Of a stretch of 64,000 nt of DNA, positions 38,001 to 61,640 are shown piece after piece. Below the pieces are notes generated by a model, which worked only from the letters and a program-made list of their open reading frames with translations, was not told the DNA's origin and did not search any database. Origin of the DNA: Opisthocomus hoazin. Lineage: Eukaryota > Chordata > Aves > Opisthocomiformes > Opisthocomidae. The stretch covers positions 8,410,417 to 8,474,416 of the forward strand of contig NC_134415.1 of NCBI RefSeq assembly GCF_030867145.1, read 5' to 3'. The position numbers and the translations under genes are program-made. Position 1 is the stretch's first letter. Every line of letters begins with the position of its first letter.

Positions 38001-39779
38001 TGGCTCTTGTTTTAGCGGTTGATTTGTAGATCCTTTTCAAATAACTCTGTTAAAGAATGGCAGCTGCCTCTGGCTTTGTCAGCTCCTGCCGATTTCCCTC
38101 TGAAGACTCTGTCATATAAGGAAATGACAAAGGTAGAAATTGTTTGAAAAAGTCATTGTTTTTCTGACCTTCATACTGACTTTCAGGCCAGCTCAAGGAT
38201 AGACAGTTGATGCTTGTCTTACTACCGCTGCTGCTGGTTTCATGATGAATGTGTCCAAGGCAATCAGAGGCTCGTTAACTGCTGTGAAATCTGGTGGATG
38301 TGTCTAACCAAATAACAAGAGCACGAAGCTGTAAAAGCCAGCTATGTAGTCTGCCGTTCTAGATACTGAGGTCTAGTACCTAACACGTTAACTTAGAAAC
38401 TAATTCAGACCTGTATCAGCTTTTGTCTTTTGAAGTTTAAGGGCCCGTAGTGAGACTAGAATGAACAGACTTTGTTCTAACTCAAACTGATGTTCGGAAA
38501 GATGTGTCAGAACGGAGTCTGAGAGAAGAGACTTACTCAAGCTTTATTCTAAAATAAAAATCACATTTATTATCACAAGTTGCATAAAATCAGATAGATA
38601 CAGCTTTTACAAAAATGTTTGATAGAAAAATATTTGTCTGAGTACAATGTGGTATTACAGGAATAACTCACTATTGCTGTGCCTTTAGATAAAGCTTCAA
38701 AAGAAGTGAAAGTTCAACCAAAATACTGAGTATATCTATTGCAAACACAGGTATCGCCTCTGGAACAAACTACATTTAGTCTTTCAAGATCCATTACAAA
38801 AAATACCCCTTCGTGTAACTGACTTCATAATATAAAGCACTCTACAACTCTGCTGGCAATTTGTTTGGGACTAATTAATGCAGTACCATTTCTAAGAATG
38901 GCACTAGTTCCACAGTGACGTTTGTGTATTTGTGCCGGGAAAGCCAATTCCTGGTGATGAAAACTTCAAGGACCAGTCGCCAGATGCAAGTAGTCAGAAC
39001 CTGACTGGTACGTGTCCCAAAGGTCACTTAGTTTAGCATTTAATAAATGCAAACTCAAAAAAGGTAAATTATGAAGCCGTAACACTAATTTGGTCTGTGG
39101 GATCAAAGCACTTAAACCGTAGTAGCATATCCCGTCCCATCCACCAGCGATGGAACCTTTTTCAATTTGATATCAGCAGGTACAGTTTCAGGTACAAAAG
39201 ACATTATTGCAGTGTATAGAATGGAAGCAGCAATACAGCCTTTCACTGCTGCTGGAAGCAAGTGTAGGTGGAACACTGGTACTTCGCTACAGCTCAGCGG
39301 TAGCGGCATTTTGCTAATAACTTTTCTTTCTTTCCCCTTGACAGAGTCTATGACTATTCAGAGGGTCAAAGGATTGCTCTATCGCCTACTTAAAATTCCT
39401 GGTTCAGAACTGAAACTATCCTACGAAAGTTCTAAAGTGAGTTAAAAATAGGTAATTCAACAATAAAACACCGCATGCTGCTAAAGGTCAATAGCATGTT
39501 CTAAAATACTACCTAATGAAATAGATTTCACTTCAGGAGGGCAGTCTTCACGCTGTGATTTAGGACCTAATTTCTTCCCTGTAATATGACAGAGCCTCCC
39601 TGACTGCAGCTGCCTGGTCTATATTTGGTTTACAGGAACAGATTTCAGTTTAAGTCTGATCAGGTTTTTCTCCTTTCTTATTCTAGCTGGAAGGAAAAGA
39701 AGTTGAACTAGACAATGACTTAAAGCCTTTGCAGTTTTACTCAATAGAAAATGGAGACTGCGTGTTAGTACGGTGGTAA
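10906..39779 (+). CDS. TBCE: tubulin-specific chaperone E, complete gene span of 16 coding exons
   Basis: TBCE is tubulin folding cofactor E. It binds alpha-tubulin and, with cofactors D and C, assembles or dissociates the alpha/beta dimer in the cytosol. The spliced frame is 1590 nt (529 residues plus stop; mammalian TBCE is about 527). Domains in order: an N-terminal CAP-Gly domain (about residues 10-75) with the signature GKHDG at 47-51 and the GGSFIRPNK stretch; a leucine-rich-repeat region (about 120-400, repeats such as [34 protein letters not shown]); a linker with the conserved AELDYRK; and a C-terminal ubiquitin-like domain (about 460-529) ending NGDCVLVRW. The start codon has purine at -3 and G at +4 and aligns with the mammalian N-terminus. 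All exon phases join without a shift. Intron 3 uses a GC donor. Coding exons are 10906-11005, 15200-15284, 24300-24488, 25585-25673, 26344-26443, 28307-28409, 33148-33224, 33490-33585, 35013-35077, 35168-35232, 35697-35849, 36460-36613, 36837-36905, 37930-37989, 39345-39436, 39687-39779. Confidence 0.97.
11556..11990 (-). repeat. CR1 insertion nested in the LTR
   Basis: The left edge 'aatcacagactggcag' is the reversed CR1 3' terminus, and 'ccctctgtgggtcacccagt', 'ccagggctctgtcaccctca' and 'ccttgtcctgttgctgggc' follow. At 11990-11991 the text changes abruptly from CR1 ('tcctcatagccct') to LTR ('gaagaccatggtgaggcagg'). In the reverse frame it encodes the CR1 ORF2 C-terminus ([15 protein letters not shown] and so on), 5'-truncated. 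Confidence 0.9.
12081..12286 (+). repeat. 103-bp tandem duplication inside the LTR
   Basis: Two adjacent 103-bp units start at 12081 and 12184, each beginning 'acaccggagcac', and a partial third begins at 12287. By eye the two full units differ at about five positions. Each carries 'tgcctgaaggaagctgtgac' and 'tgccaggacctgc'. Confidence 0.85.
13100..15165 (+). repeat. old CR1 copy interrupted by a second LTR
   Basis: The left part (about 13100-13808) matches the CR1 reverse-transcriptase coding region: 'aagaggcaagaaggatggcc', 'ccatttccaagcctatgaag', and then 'cagcattcaccctcaactgg' near 13720-13740. After the LTR the element resumes (about 14450 onward) with 'aatatgagccaacagcgagc', 'actcgagaggatccagtgga', 'gattacgaaggtgacagagc', 'atggccacaaatggtggctg', and a 3' terminus ending near 15165. 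It is full of substitutions and stops, so it is old. Its 3' end is about 35 bp before TBCE exon 2. The left boundary is approximate. Confidence 0.75.
13809..14440 (+). mobile_element. second avian retroviral solo LTR, inserted in the CR1
   Basis: The left end TGTCCTGGTTTTGGCTGGA is the hallmark start of a widespread neoavian LTR, followed by 'atagagttaat', 'gttttggatttagta', 'tttagttgttgctaag' and 'ctcagtttataaatgg', whose TTTATAAAT at 14052-14060 is the likely TATA box. Further on are 'aattgcattgtgtgtaggct' and 'aaactgtctttatctcaacc'. It lacks internal sequence and a partner LTR. The right end is blurred and lies somewhere around 14420-14455. It is in sense with TBCE. Confidence 0.82.
15200..15284 (+). 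CDS. TBCE: TBCE coding exon 2 (residues 34-61)
   Basis: It encodes [18 protein letters not shown] and then [10 protein letters not shown], the heart of the CAP-Gly domain with its GKHDG tubulin-tail-binding signature. The acceptor is TTTTTCAG and the donor AG|GTGAGT. Codon 62 (Arg) is split 2+1 with exon 3. Confidence 0.96.
15285..16936 (+). other. TBCE: TBCE intron 2, left part
   Basis: AT-rich unique sequence. I recognise no repeat, exon or RNA gene here. Confidence 0.5.
16937..17595 (-). repeat. CR1 copy in TBCE intron 2
   Basis: The left edge 'atcatagaatcatagaatga' followed by 'ttgggttggaagggacctt' is a reversed CR1 3' end. Next come 'ctggccttgaacactgccag', 'ctctgggcaacctgtgccag' and 'ccccttgtcctatcgctaca', and on the right 'gatgcagtactccaggtgtg' and 'gatgcagcccaggatacggt'. 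The copy is about 660 bp, 5'-truncated and moderately diverged. It belongs to another subfamily than the 58554 copy ('cttcaagatcatctggttcc' instead of 'ctctgtgggtcatctagtcc'). Confidence 0.93.
17596..24299 (+). other. TBCE: TBCE intron 2, right part
   Basis: About 6.7 kb of mainly AT-rich unique sequence with scattered short open frames, none with a recognisable product. The intron ends in a CTGTTCTAG acceptor. Confidence 0.5.
24300..24488 (+). CDS. TBCE: TBCE coding exon 3 (residues 62-124)
   Basis: It completes the CAP-Gly domain ([19 protein letters not shown]) and continues [11 protein letters not shown] to MDSITEQQ. The exon ends with AG of the split Ser-125 codon, and the next bases are GCAAGT, a non-canonical but well-formed GC donor. 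The next exon supplies C, giving AGC and restoring the conserved QQSQL. Confidence 0.94.
24489..25584 (+). other. TBCE: TBCE intron 3, GC-AG type
   Basis: The intron begins GCAAGT right after CAACAAAG and ends TTTAG before CCAGCTG. The nearest GT, four bases further right, would shift the frame of exon 4, so the GC donor is needed. Otherwise the intron is AT-rich unique sequence with a GC-richer stretch at about 25010-25130. Confidence 0.85.
25585..25673 (+). CDS. TBCE: TBCE coding exon 4 (residues 125-154)
   Basis: It encodes (S)[19 protein letters not shown] and continues [10 protein letters not shown], the start of the leucine-rich region. The donor is A|GTATCC, weak because +5 is C. Codon 155 (Asn) is split 1+2. 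Confidence 0.93.
26344..26443 (+). CDS. TBCE: TBCE coding exon 5 (residues 155-187)
   Basis: It encodes [15 protein letters not shown] and [10 protein letters not shown], leucine-rich repeat units matching the mammalian SKNLLSSW segment. The acceptor is TTTCAG and the donor AG|GTATAA. Confidence 0.95.
26444..28306 (+). other. TBCE: TBCE intron 5 with a GC-rich patch
   Basis: Mostly AT-rich unique DNA. A patch at about 27130-27460 is strongly GC- and CpG-rich and holds a 65-codon open frame at 27138-27335 (+) with no recognisable product. The acceptor before exon 6 is TTTACACAG. Confidence 0.5.
28307..28409 (+). CDS. TBCE: TBCE coding exon 6 (residues 188-222)
   Basis: It encodes [16 protein letters not shown] and then [15 protein letters not shown], matching the mammalian SENKLKFPSGS and QTGITWAE repeats. 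The donor is GAG|GTAATA, phase 0. Confidence 0.95.
28410..33147 (+). other. TBCE: TBCE intron 6
   Basis: About 4.7 kb without a recognised repeat or exon. GC-richer patches occur near 28880-29010, 29540-29660 and 32860-32990 in otherwise AT-rich sequence. The short open frames do not look like exons. Confidence 0.5.
33148..33224 (+). CDS. TBCE: TBCE coding exon 7 (residues 223-247)
   Basis: It encodes [20 protein letters not shown] and then ITVLE, a leucine-rich repeat matching the mammalian CPGLEELYLESNN. The acceptor is CTCTTAG and the donor AG|GTAAGA. Confidence 0.95.
33490..33585 (+). CDS. TBCE: TBCE coding exon 8 (residues 248-279)
   Basis: It encodes [20 protein letters not shown] and then [12 protein letters not shown], near-identical in pattern to mammalian TBCE. 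The acceptor is GTGGCAG and the donor AG|GTAGCC. Confidence 0.96.
33586..35012 (+). other. TBCE: TBCE intron 8
   Basis: No repeat family is recognised. A CpG-richer stretch lies at about 33950-34110, and an A-rich, C-interrupted stretch at about 34385-34425. It ends in an ATTTCAG acceptor. Confidence 0.5.
35013..35077 (+). CDS. TBCE: TBCE coding exon 9 (residues 280-301)
   Basis: It encodes [20 protein letters not shown] and then GF. The donor G|GTATGT leads into an intron of only 90 nt (35078-35167). Confidence 0.95.
35168..35232 (+). CDS. TBCE: TBCE coding exon 10 (residues 302-323)
   Basis: It encodes [20 protein letters not shown] and then SQ, a leucine-rich repeat. The acceptor is TTCCTAG and the donor CAG|GTAGGT, phase 0. 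Confidence 0.95.
35697..35849 (+). CDS. TBCE: TBCE coding exon 11 (residues 324-374)
   Basis: It encodes [20 protein letters not shown], then [11 protein letters not shown] and [15 protein letters not shown], the last leucine-rich repeats. The acceptor is CCATTTCAG and the donor GAG|GTACGT. Confidence 0.96.
36460..36613 (+). CDS. TBCE: TBCE coding exon 12 (residues 375-425)
   Basis: It encodes [20 protein letters not shown] and [15 protein letters not shown], the conserved segment between the repeats and the ubiquitin-like domain. The donor A|GTAAGT splits the Lys codon 1+2 with exon 13. Confidence 0.96.
36837..36905 (+). CDS. TBCE: TBCE coding exon 13 (residues 426-448)
   Basis: It encodes [20 protein letters not shown] and then QLL. 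The acceptor is CTTCACGCAG and the donor A|GTAAGT. Confidence 0.95.
37930..37989 (+). CDS. TBCE: TBCE coding exon 14 (residues 449-468)
   Basis: It encodes [20 protein letters not shown]. This leads into the ubiquitin-like domain and is the least conserved part of the gene, rich in Lys, Glu and Pro. The acceptor is TCCTTAAG, a relatively poor pyrimidine tract; the donor is G|GTAAGA. Confidence 0.9.
37990..39344 (+). other. TBCE: TBCE intron 14
   Basis: AT-rich unique sequence; nothing recognised. It ends in TTGACAG. Confidence 0.5.
39345..39436 (+). CDS. TBCE: TBCE coding exon 15 (residues 469-499)
   Basis: It encodes [20 protein letters not shown] and then [11 protein letters not shown], the first half of the ubiquitin-like fold. 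The donor is AAA|GTGAGT. Confidence 0.96.
39687..39779 (+). CDS. TBCE: TBCE coding exon 16 (residues 500-529 and stop)
   Basis: It encodes [20 protein letters not shown] and then [10 protein letters not shown] followed by TAA, the second half of the ubiquitin-like domain and the usual TBCE C-terminus. The acceptor is TATTCTAG. Confidence 0.97.
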   Translation: MEGKEVELDNDLKPLQFYSIENGDCVLVRW

Positions 39780-41011
39780 GAAGGGGCTCTGTTGATAGAG
39801 CAAAGGAAAAGCCACCACAGAAGATTACAGACTGCCGGCAGGCGGAAGGGACAACTTGTGCCTGAAGACACGGATGGGAGAAGGTGGAATTTCATACGTG
39901 GCACCAGAGGGCTACACGGCAGTACCTTCAGCTCCTAAACTTCATCGTCAGTCACCATGAAAGCATTTGCTTTTGGCTGAATTGTCTTACTGGAGAGATA
40001 CCAAACAGTGCTTCAACATTTCAATTAAATAAAAACCAAGGCAACTTTTGCCAAGATTTTATACTACCTTCCTGTTGCAACAGTGAGAATTTGTTTTACT
40101 GAACTGAGTACATGATTTACTTGTGATCTCTTTGCTTATTATAGGACAAAATTAGTGCTCCAATGAAAGAGGCTACTTGCTCTTTTTGTTTTCACCTACT
40201 TCCAAAGACCTTAAAGCAAACAAAAATAAACCAGCAGTAACTGTAGAAGTAGCTAGACAGCCTTAGACTATTTAAGGTCAAAATCTGACAGACCTTTATT
40301 CTACCCTACAGCATTAACATACCACTGTATAAATAAGTTCTCGGCATACTGCAAGGCATTGCTATTTATTTTACATTCTTTAGCGTGCTGTTCCTCTTTC
40401 ACTCGTGTACCCTCAGATTCATATCTAATAACACATCAAGCTATAAGAAATCGCGCCTAATCATGCCAAGTTTGCAGTACTTCAACATTTGGTATAAGCA
40501 AACTTTGATACTGTTTTTGTCTAGGGTGACAGTGGTATAAAGAAACTAAAAGTAAATCCTAACCCCTCCTAGCTGTCCCAGCCCCCGCATAGCTGAGAGC
40601 ACAGAACCTGCTGCAGCGAGACTTACCAGACACGCTGGGGCCCAGCACAGCTCTGCACTGGATCCTGGCACGGCTCCATACCGAGTTAAATCAGTAGTAC
40701 TTTAATTTACAACAGACAGGCTAGTTGGCATTCTTATGTGCATTTATTAATTATAAGTAGGTCTTTGACTTTATATAAAAAGGAAATTTTTTTTATCTTA
40801 AACATTTTGGTTTTTGTCAGACCAACATCTATGCTATAGAAAATGAGTAGCATCAGTCCACTTGTAATTATCAAAAGGGATGTGCAAATATACTTTAGTT
40901 GAAACCCAACATTAAAAGATACCTTAATATTCCTTATTGTTTAAAGAATGAATCCAAATGTACACGTTTTCATCATCATGATATGCTACCCTGTTTTCCA
41001 AGGCAAGTCCA
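39780..41011. other. convergent 3' region of TBCE and B3GALNT2
   Basis: The two stop codons are 1232 bp apart on opposite strands. AATAAA on the + strand at 40028-40033 and 40225-40230 would serve TBCE. AATAAA on the - strand (TTTATT on +) at 40743-40748, 40375-40380 and 40295-40300 would serve B3GALNT2. If the distal sites are used, the transcripts would come within 100 bp or overlap. Confidence 0.7.
40028..40033 (+). terminator. TBCE: candidate TBCE polyadenylation signal (AATAAA)
   Basis: A canonical hexamer 249 bp after the TBCE stop. A second AATAAA at 40225-40230 is an alternative. Confidence 0.55.
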
Positions 41012-56132
<15,121 letters not shown>

Positions 56133-56179
56133 CTGCGGAAAGAAGGCCAGTGGACCTAGAAATACAAAGTGACAAAGAT

Positions 56180-56350
56180 TTGGTGGTCAGGCATTGGAAC
56201 AGGCTGCCCAGGGAGGTGGTGGAGTCCCCATCCCTGGAGGGGTTTAAAAACGTGTAGATGTGGCACTTCGAGATATGGTTTAGTAGGAATGGTGCTGTTG
56301 GATGGTTGGACCTGATGATCTTAGAGGTCTTTTCCAACCTATGATTCTAT
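56180..56350 (+). repeat. CR1 3'-end fragment beside B3GALNT2 exon 2
   Basis: It reads 'tggtcaggcattggaacagg', 'ctgcccagggaggtggtgga', then 'ggttggacctgatgatctta' and ends 'tccaacctatgattctatg', a forward CR1 3' terminus. It belongs to the same subfamily as the reversed copies at 9928 and 57480. It starts about 48 bp from the exon 2 acceptor. Confidence 0.88.
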
Positions 56351-56359
56351 GTATTACCA

Positions 56360-56880
56360 CAAGCTGCACAGGACCTTGTCCAGGCGGGTCTTGAATATCT
56401 CTAGAGAAGGAGACTCCACAACCTCCCTGGGCAGCCTGGTCCAGGGCTCCGTCACCCTCAGAGGGAAGAAGTTCTTCCTCATGTTCAGACGGAACTTCCT
56501 GTGCCTCAGTTTGTGCCCATTGCCCCTTGTCCTGTCACTGGGCACCACTGAAAAGAGCTTGGCCCCATCCTCCTGACACCCACCCTTCAGATATTTGTAA
56601 GCATTTATAAGGTCCCCTCACAGCCTTCTCTTCTTCAGGCTGAACAAGCCCAGTTCCCTCAACCTCTCCTCGTAGGGGAGATGCTCCAGTCCCCTCACCA
56701 TCCTCGTAGCCCTCCGCTGGACTCTCTCCAGTAGCTCTTCATCTTTCTTGAACTGGGGAGCCCAGAACTGGACACAGTACTCTAGGTGCAGCTTGCTGTA
56801 GGTGACCCTGCTTCGGCAGGAGGGTTGGACTAGATGACCCACAGAGGTCCCTTCCAACCCCTACTATTCTGTGATTCTGT
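56360..56880 (+). repeat. CR1 copy with inverted 5' segment
   Basis: The right segment (56786-56880) is a forward CR1 3' UTR: 'cttgctgtaggtgaccctgc', 'tggactagatgacccacaga', terminal 'attctgtgattctgt'. The left segment (56360-56785) is the part of CR1 normally just upstream of that 3' UTR, but reversed. The 10-mer GTGCAGCTTG occurs at both break ends (forward at 56786-56795, reversed at 56360-56369). This is the layout expected for a 5'-inverted insertion. Confidence 0.85.
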
Positions 56881-57479
56881 AATGCACCTCAAAAGCAAGA
56901 GTACTGGGAACCTGAAACCCTAGGAACGAGAAGTAGAATTACTATCACATTCTCAGTTCAGAATCAGGGGAACATTTTCAACACATCAAAACCTTCACCA
57001 GCAATCGAGGAAAACTTCACTGTGATGAGCTAAGCAAGTCACTGCAAGTAACAAAACTAACAAACTGACTCACAGAGCAGACCAGAACACAAGCCGTGGT
57101 TTTGACTGAAAGCATCTTCCATTCTTTAAATATTTGCCTACTTGTCTTAAGAGCAAACTGCCCCCTGAGAACATGCTGTTGTTGGGCTTCTCTCTATCAG
57201 CCATCAGAAATCTCATGGGCAAGACACAAGGTCCCACTGTTCCCTCTGCAAAAGTCTCGAGGCAGTCTGAGCCTTCTGCTTGCTCACGGATACCTCCTCC
57301 AGCACGATTTATCCCAAAGCTGGGGGGCTTGTCATCCGGTACCAGGCCTTCATTATTAGAATTCACCATTATCCTACCTAGAAAAAAAAAATGATTTAAA
57401 CAAGGCCTGTCAGATTCAGAAGTATGCCCATTTCCCCCCTTCTTTTTAAAACTGCTGGACCACTCTTCTGCCTCACCAT

Positions 57480-57600
57480 TTCACAGAATCACTAAGGTTG
57501 GAAGAGACCTCTAAGATGATCAAGTCCAACTGTCAACCCATCACCACCGTGCCTACTAGCAGGTCCCGGCGTATCGCTTCCAACCCTCTGAACGGCACCC
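57480..57600 (-). repeat. CR1 3'-end fragment
   Basis: 'tcacagaatcactaaggttg' followed by 'atcaagtccaactgtcaacc' and 'catcaccaccgtgcctacta' is a reversed CR1 3' end of the same subfamily as the 9928 copy. The match fades after about 57570. Confidence 0.82.
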
Positions 57601-58553
57601 TGCCTTCACAGAGGGTGTCACAGCCCTGCGCGGGAGAGTGCTCCGGCTTTCTTCATACCTTGATGTCACCGCCAACACCTGTAACCCACGATTTAGCTCG
57701 TGCTGTTCTAATTTAGAGATAGTGAAAGTTGGACTCGATTTCAAGCAACATTATGGCCAGATAGAGACCTGAGCAGCTCTGACTGAGCCTCCAAACAGTC
57801 AGGCAAGTAGCTAAAATGAATGTGCATAGTTTGATTTATCAGACAATCTAGAGTTAGGAGATATTTATATTTAGCTTTAGCAAAGGATTGTTTTCCTCTC
57901 ATCTCACTGTTTTGTTTTGGTTTTTTTCCATTAGGCTGCCGACAGAGAAAACAAATGTAAATGTGAGGGCCCTCTAAACTACTGCATACAGCATCAACAA
58001 GATTTTTTTAAACCTAACGTTAAAGAGACCAAAAATATCTCCAAGTGTGTATTGTGTACTCCCACTAGCAAGAGCTGACTTATAATCCAGATTCTACCCT
58101 CTGCACCAGCATCCCCTTTCTCCGCCCTGAGCAGATAGATGGGTCTTGTTGCAACTGCTCACTAACTGAGGACCTCACAGCACCCACCACGAGCACTGCC
58201 GTGCCAAATCACACCAGACATCCATCTAGCCTGGTATTCCATCTCCAGCGTGCGGGACACAGCGGAGAGGCCTTGGCCTCACTCTCTGCTGAATCAATGT
58301 CAAGAGATTTCAGAACATTTGGGTTTTTTTGCTTCAGGGGCTATTGATAATGGCTTGCACCTGACTCCCTAGTCCCAAAGCCAAACAGAACAGTGCTCTG
58401 CAATCGATTCTCACAACAGTACAAGAGCAGGGAAACCACAGAGTGATGCGTCCACAGACAAACCTTTCCCAGTCTATTTCCCGCTAAGTATTTTAGTTTA
58501 AGGCATGCAAACACTGGTTTTCAAAAAAAAAGTTAAGTTCCACAATTATTTAA

Positions 58554-59440
58554 ATCACAGAATCACAGAATCACAGAATCACAGAATAGTAGGGGTTGGA
58601 AGGGACCTCTGTGGGTCATCTAGTCCAACCCCCCTGCCGAAGCAGGGTCACCTACAGCAGGCTGCACAGGACCTTGTCCAGGCGGGTCTTGAATATCTCC
58701 AGAGAAGGAGACTCCACAACCTCCCTGGGCAGCCTGGTCCAGGGCTCCATCACCCTCAGAGAGAAGAAGTTCCTCCTCATGTTCAGACGGAACTTCCTGT
58801 GCCTCAGTTTGTGCCCATTGCCCCTTGTCCTGTCACTGGGCACCACCGAAAAGAGCTTGGCCCCATCCTCCTGACACCCACCCTTCAGATATTTGTAGGC
58901 ATTTCTAAGGTCCCCTCGCAGCCTTCTCTTCTTCAGGCTGAACAAGCCCAGCTCCCTCAACCTCTCCTCGTAGGGGAGATGCTCCAGTCCCCTCACCATC
59001 CTCGTAGCCCTCCGCTGGACTCCCTCCAGTAGCTCTTCATCTTTCTTGAACTGGGGAGCCCAGAACTGGACACAGTACTCCAGATGAGGCCTCACCAGGG
59101 CAGTGTAGAGGGGAAGGAGAACCTCCCTCGTCCTGCTGGCCACACTCTTCTTGATGCACCCCAGGATCCCATTGGCTTTCTTGGCAGCCAGGGCACACTG
59201 CTGGCTCATGGTTAACCTGTCGTCCACTAGGACACCCAGGTCCCTCTCCGCAGAGCTGCTCTCCAGCAGGTCCACCCCAAGCCTGTACTGGTGCATGAGG
59301 TTGTTCCTCCCCAGGTGCAGGACCCTGCACTTGCCCTTGTTGAACCTCATCAGGTTCCTCTCTGCCCAGCTTTCCAGCCTATCCAGGTCACGCTGAATGG
59401 CAGCACAGCCTTCTGGTGTATCTACCACACCTCCATAACT
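58554..59440 (-). mobile_element. young CR1 copy with open ORF2 C-terminus
   Basis: The copy is about 890 bp. Its 3' end (left) carries four perfect 8-bp units ATCACAGA (58554-58585), the usual CR1 terminal repeat. A - strand frame to 58652 is uninterrupted for more than 250 codons and reads as the C-terminal part of CR1 ORF2, downstream of the reverse-transcriptase core: [53 protein letters not shown], and an end at LDKVLCSLL. The 5' truncation is near 59440, inside the PEGC-type region, so it lacks ORF1, the endonuclease and the polymerase active site and cannot move on its own. Confidence 0.92.
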
Positions 59441-61424
59441 TAAGCCGAACATTAACCTATTAAGAAAGTTTACATCAACTTATGCTCAGAACAACATAAA
59501 AACCCAAGCTGCGAGCCGCTAGATCCATCCCTCAGCTTTCCACTGAAGTCAACTGTCACATCTCTAACAACCAGACACTGAATTGGTGGCAAAGTTCAGG
59601 AATATGATTTGTTTGCTGACAGAGCTAAATACAAACCTACTCCCCTATATAACATCTGAAGAAACTTGTAAATCAAGCACACTGCTCAATCCGAACACAA
59701 TTTTAGTCTTCCTTTCTGCTGGTAAATACCAACTATCCAGAGGCTCTGTACGTCTTCAGAGGCCGTTACATACCCAAGGCCTGCCAGGTCTCCACAACAG
59801 CAGAGCAACACGAAACAGCCACGCGTTCGTAAGACTACAACATTACAGTAAATTCCTCCACAGCCTCATAATTCTCTCGCACACATCCCTTTTCTTTCCT
59901 GGCTCCTCTTCTTATTTAAACAGCCTCTGCAGCCTTAACCACAAGCCTTCCGATATAAACCTCACAGGAGGGCTCAGGTATTTGTAGGCTGAAAGTGAGG
60001 TATTGTTTACACAGATTTGGTTTTTAAGGTATCACTTTTACTAGAAGCAGAACCATTTCATTAAACCAAAATTACAGAAAAATAAAACTAAGTGCAGAAG
60101 TCTATGGGGTGACTTGACTCAGAATTGGATCAAAGCAATTAAAAAAAAAAACCCAACTAAAAATAAGCTACTCAAATCAAATACACATACTTTTAATTAG
60201 TTCATATTTTAAAATGAGTGAAGTTTTTCCTTATGAACCATTCATGTGGGAACAACGTTAATGTAACAGATGCTTCAGAATCATATCCTACTGCTTTTAG
60301 AACAGACAGCTCTTCCTTGTTTCAGGCATCTTCAGGCTTAGTAAGGTAGAATTACAGCAGTCTATCTTCAGAAGTTTGTCTTCTCTGTCCCAAGGGTTAT
60401 GCCATTTTACTTTTAAAACCACTGCAAATGGAAAAAAAAGTTACTTTCAGAAAAACCTAATGAATAAGCTCTCTGCTTGTTAGCTAGGGTTTCTAATTGC
60501 GATGGAAAAAACATTTGCTAAACTTTCAGGAAAAGAGATTCATACACCTCTCTGAACTAGCACTGTTTAAAAAAGGGGAGATAATGTCAGAGGCACAAGG
60601 AAAAAAAAAAGACTAAGGCTATTATTCATTTACAACAATAATTCGGACACACGCATGTATATACTCTGATGGAGCAGAAGTTAAGAGAACACGTTGCTGA
60701 CCTCCAAGTCAACAATAACACAGTATTTCTACAAGCAATCCATACTTGTCATTGGGGACCAAACTTATTTATCCTATGTTCTGTTTTTGTGCATTCTTAG
60801 GCTGAAATTTTAAGTCTTGGTAATAGGCTTAAAAATACATACTATATTGCTCTTACCTTGCGCTGGTTTTGCAAGATAATTAAGCCTTTAAATTTTTGAA
60901 TTACAAAGACAAGGAAAACACTGTAAAGTTGGGGGGCGGGGAAGGCTGCACACCACACTCCACCATACACCCTCGAAGTGTTGCTAACTGAAGGGATGCA
61001 GGAGGAGAGGAAGCCTTTCCAATTCAAAGGCCACCCTACAACGAGTTGCACTGCTTTTGAATCCTTACTGTCTCAGAGCTGCGTCACAGTTACACCACGC
61101 AGCCCAAGAACTCTCGGTGGAACGTAAGAAGTAGCCAAACGTGCATGGCCCACCCAACGCTCCTCTAGCCCTAGGAACTAAATTGCTTTCGCTTTGCTCT
61201 TTTGCTTGAGACTGTTAACCCACAGCAAAAGCTATGAAAACATGAAAGGGAGCAGCCCTCTCTCAGCTGCTGAGATCCATTTAATTCTGTACAACTGTCA
61301 GGAGTACTTCTGTCAGCTCCAAGACGAAGGAAGTCCAGCCTGCCACCGCCCTGTGTCACGGTTAATAACAAGCTCTCACTGAAGCTTTCCCGGACTGGGG
61401 TATTTGTAAGGACAGGCGCCCACA

Positions 61425-61640
61425 TAATTCTTCCCCATGAGGGTGGTCAAACACTGGCACAGGTTGTCCAGAGAAGTTGTGGCTGCCCCCTCCCTGGCAG
61501 TGTTCAAAGGCAGGCTGGATGGAGCTCTGAGCAGCCTGGTCTAGTGGGAGATGTCCCTGCTCATGGCAGGGGGGTTGGAACCAGATGATCTCTAAGGTCC
61601 CTACCAACCCAAACCATTTTATGATTCCATGATTCTCTGA
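61425..61640 (+). repeat. CR1 3'-end fragment
   Basis: It reads 'ttccccatgagggtggtcaa', 'cactggcacaggttgtccag', then 'ggggttggaaccagatgatc' and a terminal 'atgattccatgattctctga'. It is the same subfamily as the reversed copy at 16937 and is about 210 bp, heavily 5'-truncated. Confidence 0.92.

Noticed and set aside
57070..57394. Open frames of 86-99 codons on both strands in B3GALNT2 intron 1
   Set aside because: I considered a missed exon 1, but there is no membrane-anchor sequence, no CpG island and no match to the known N-terminus.
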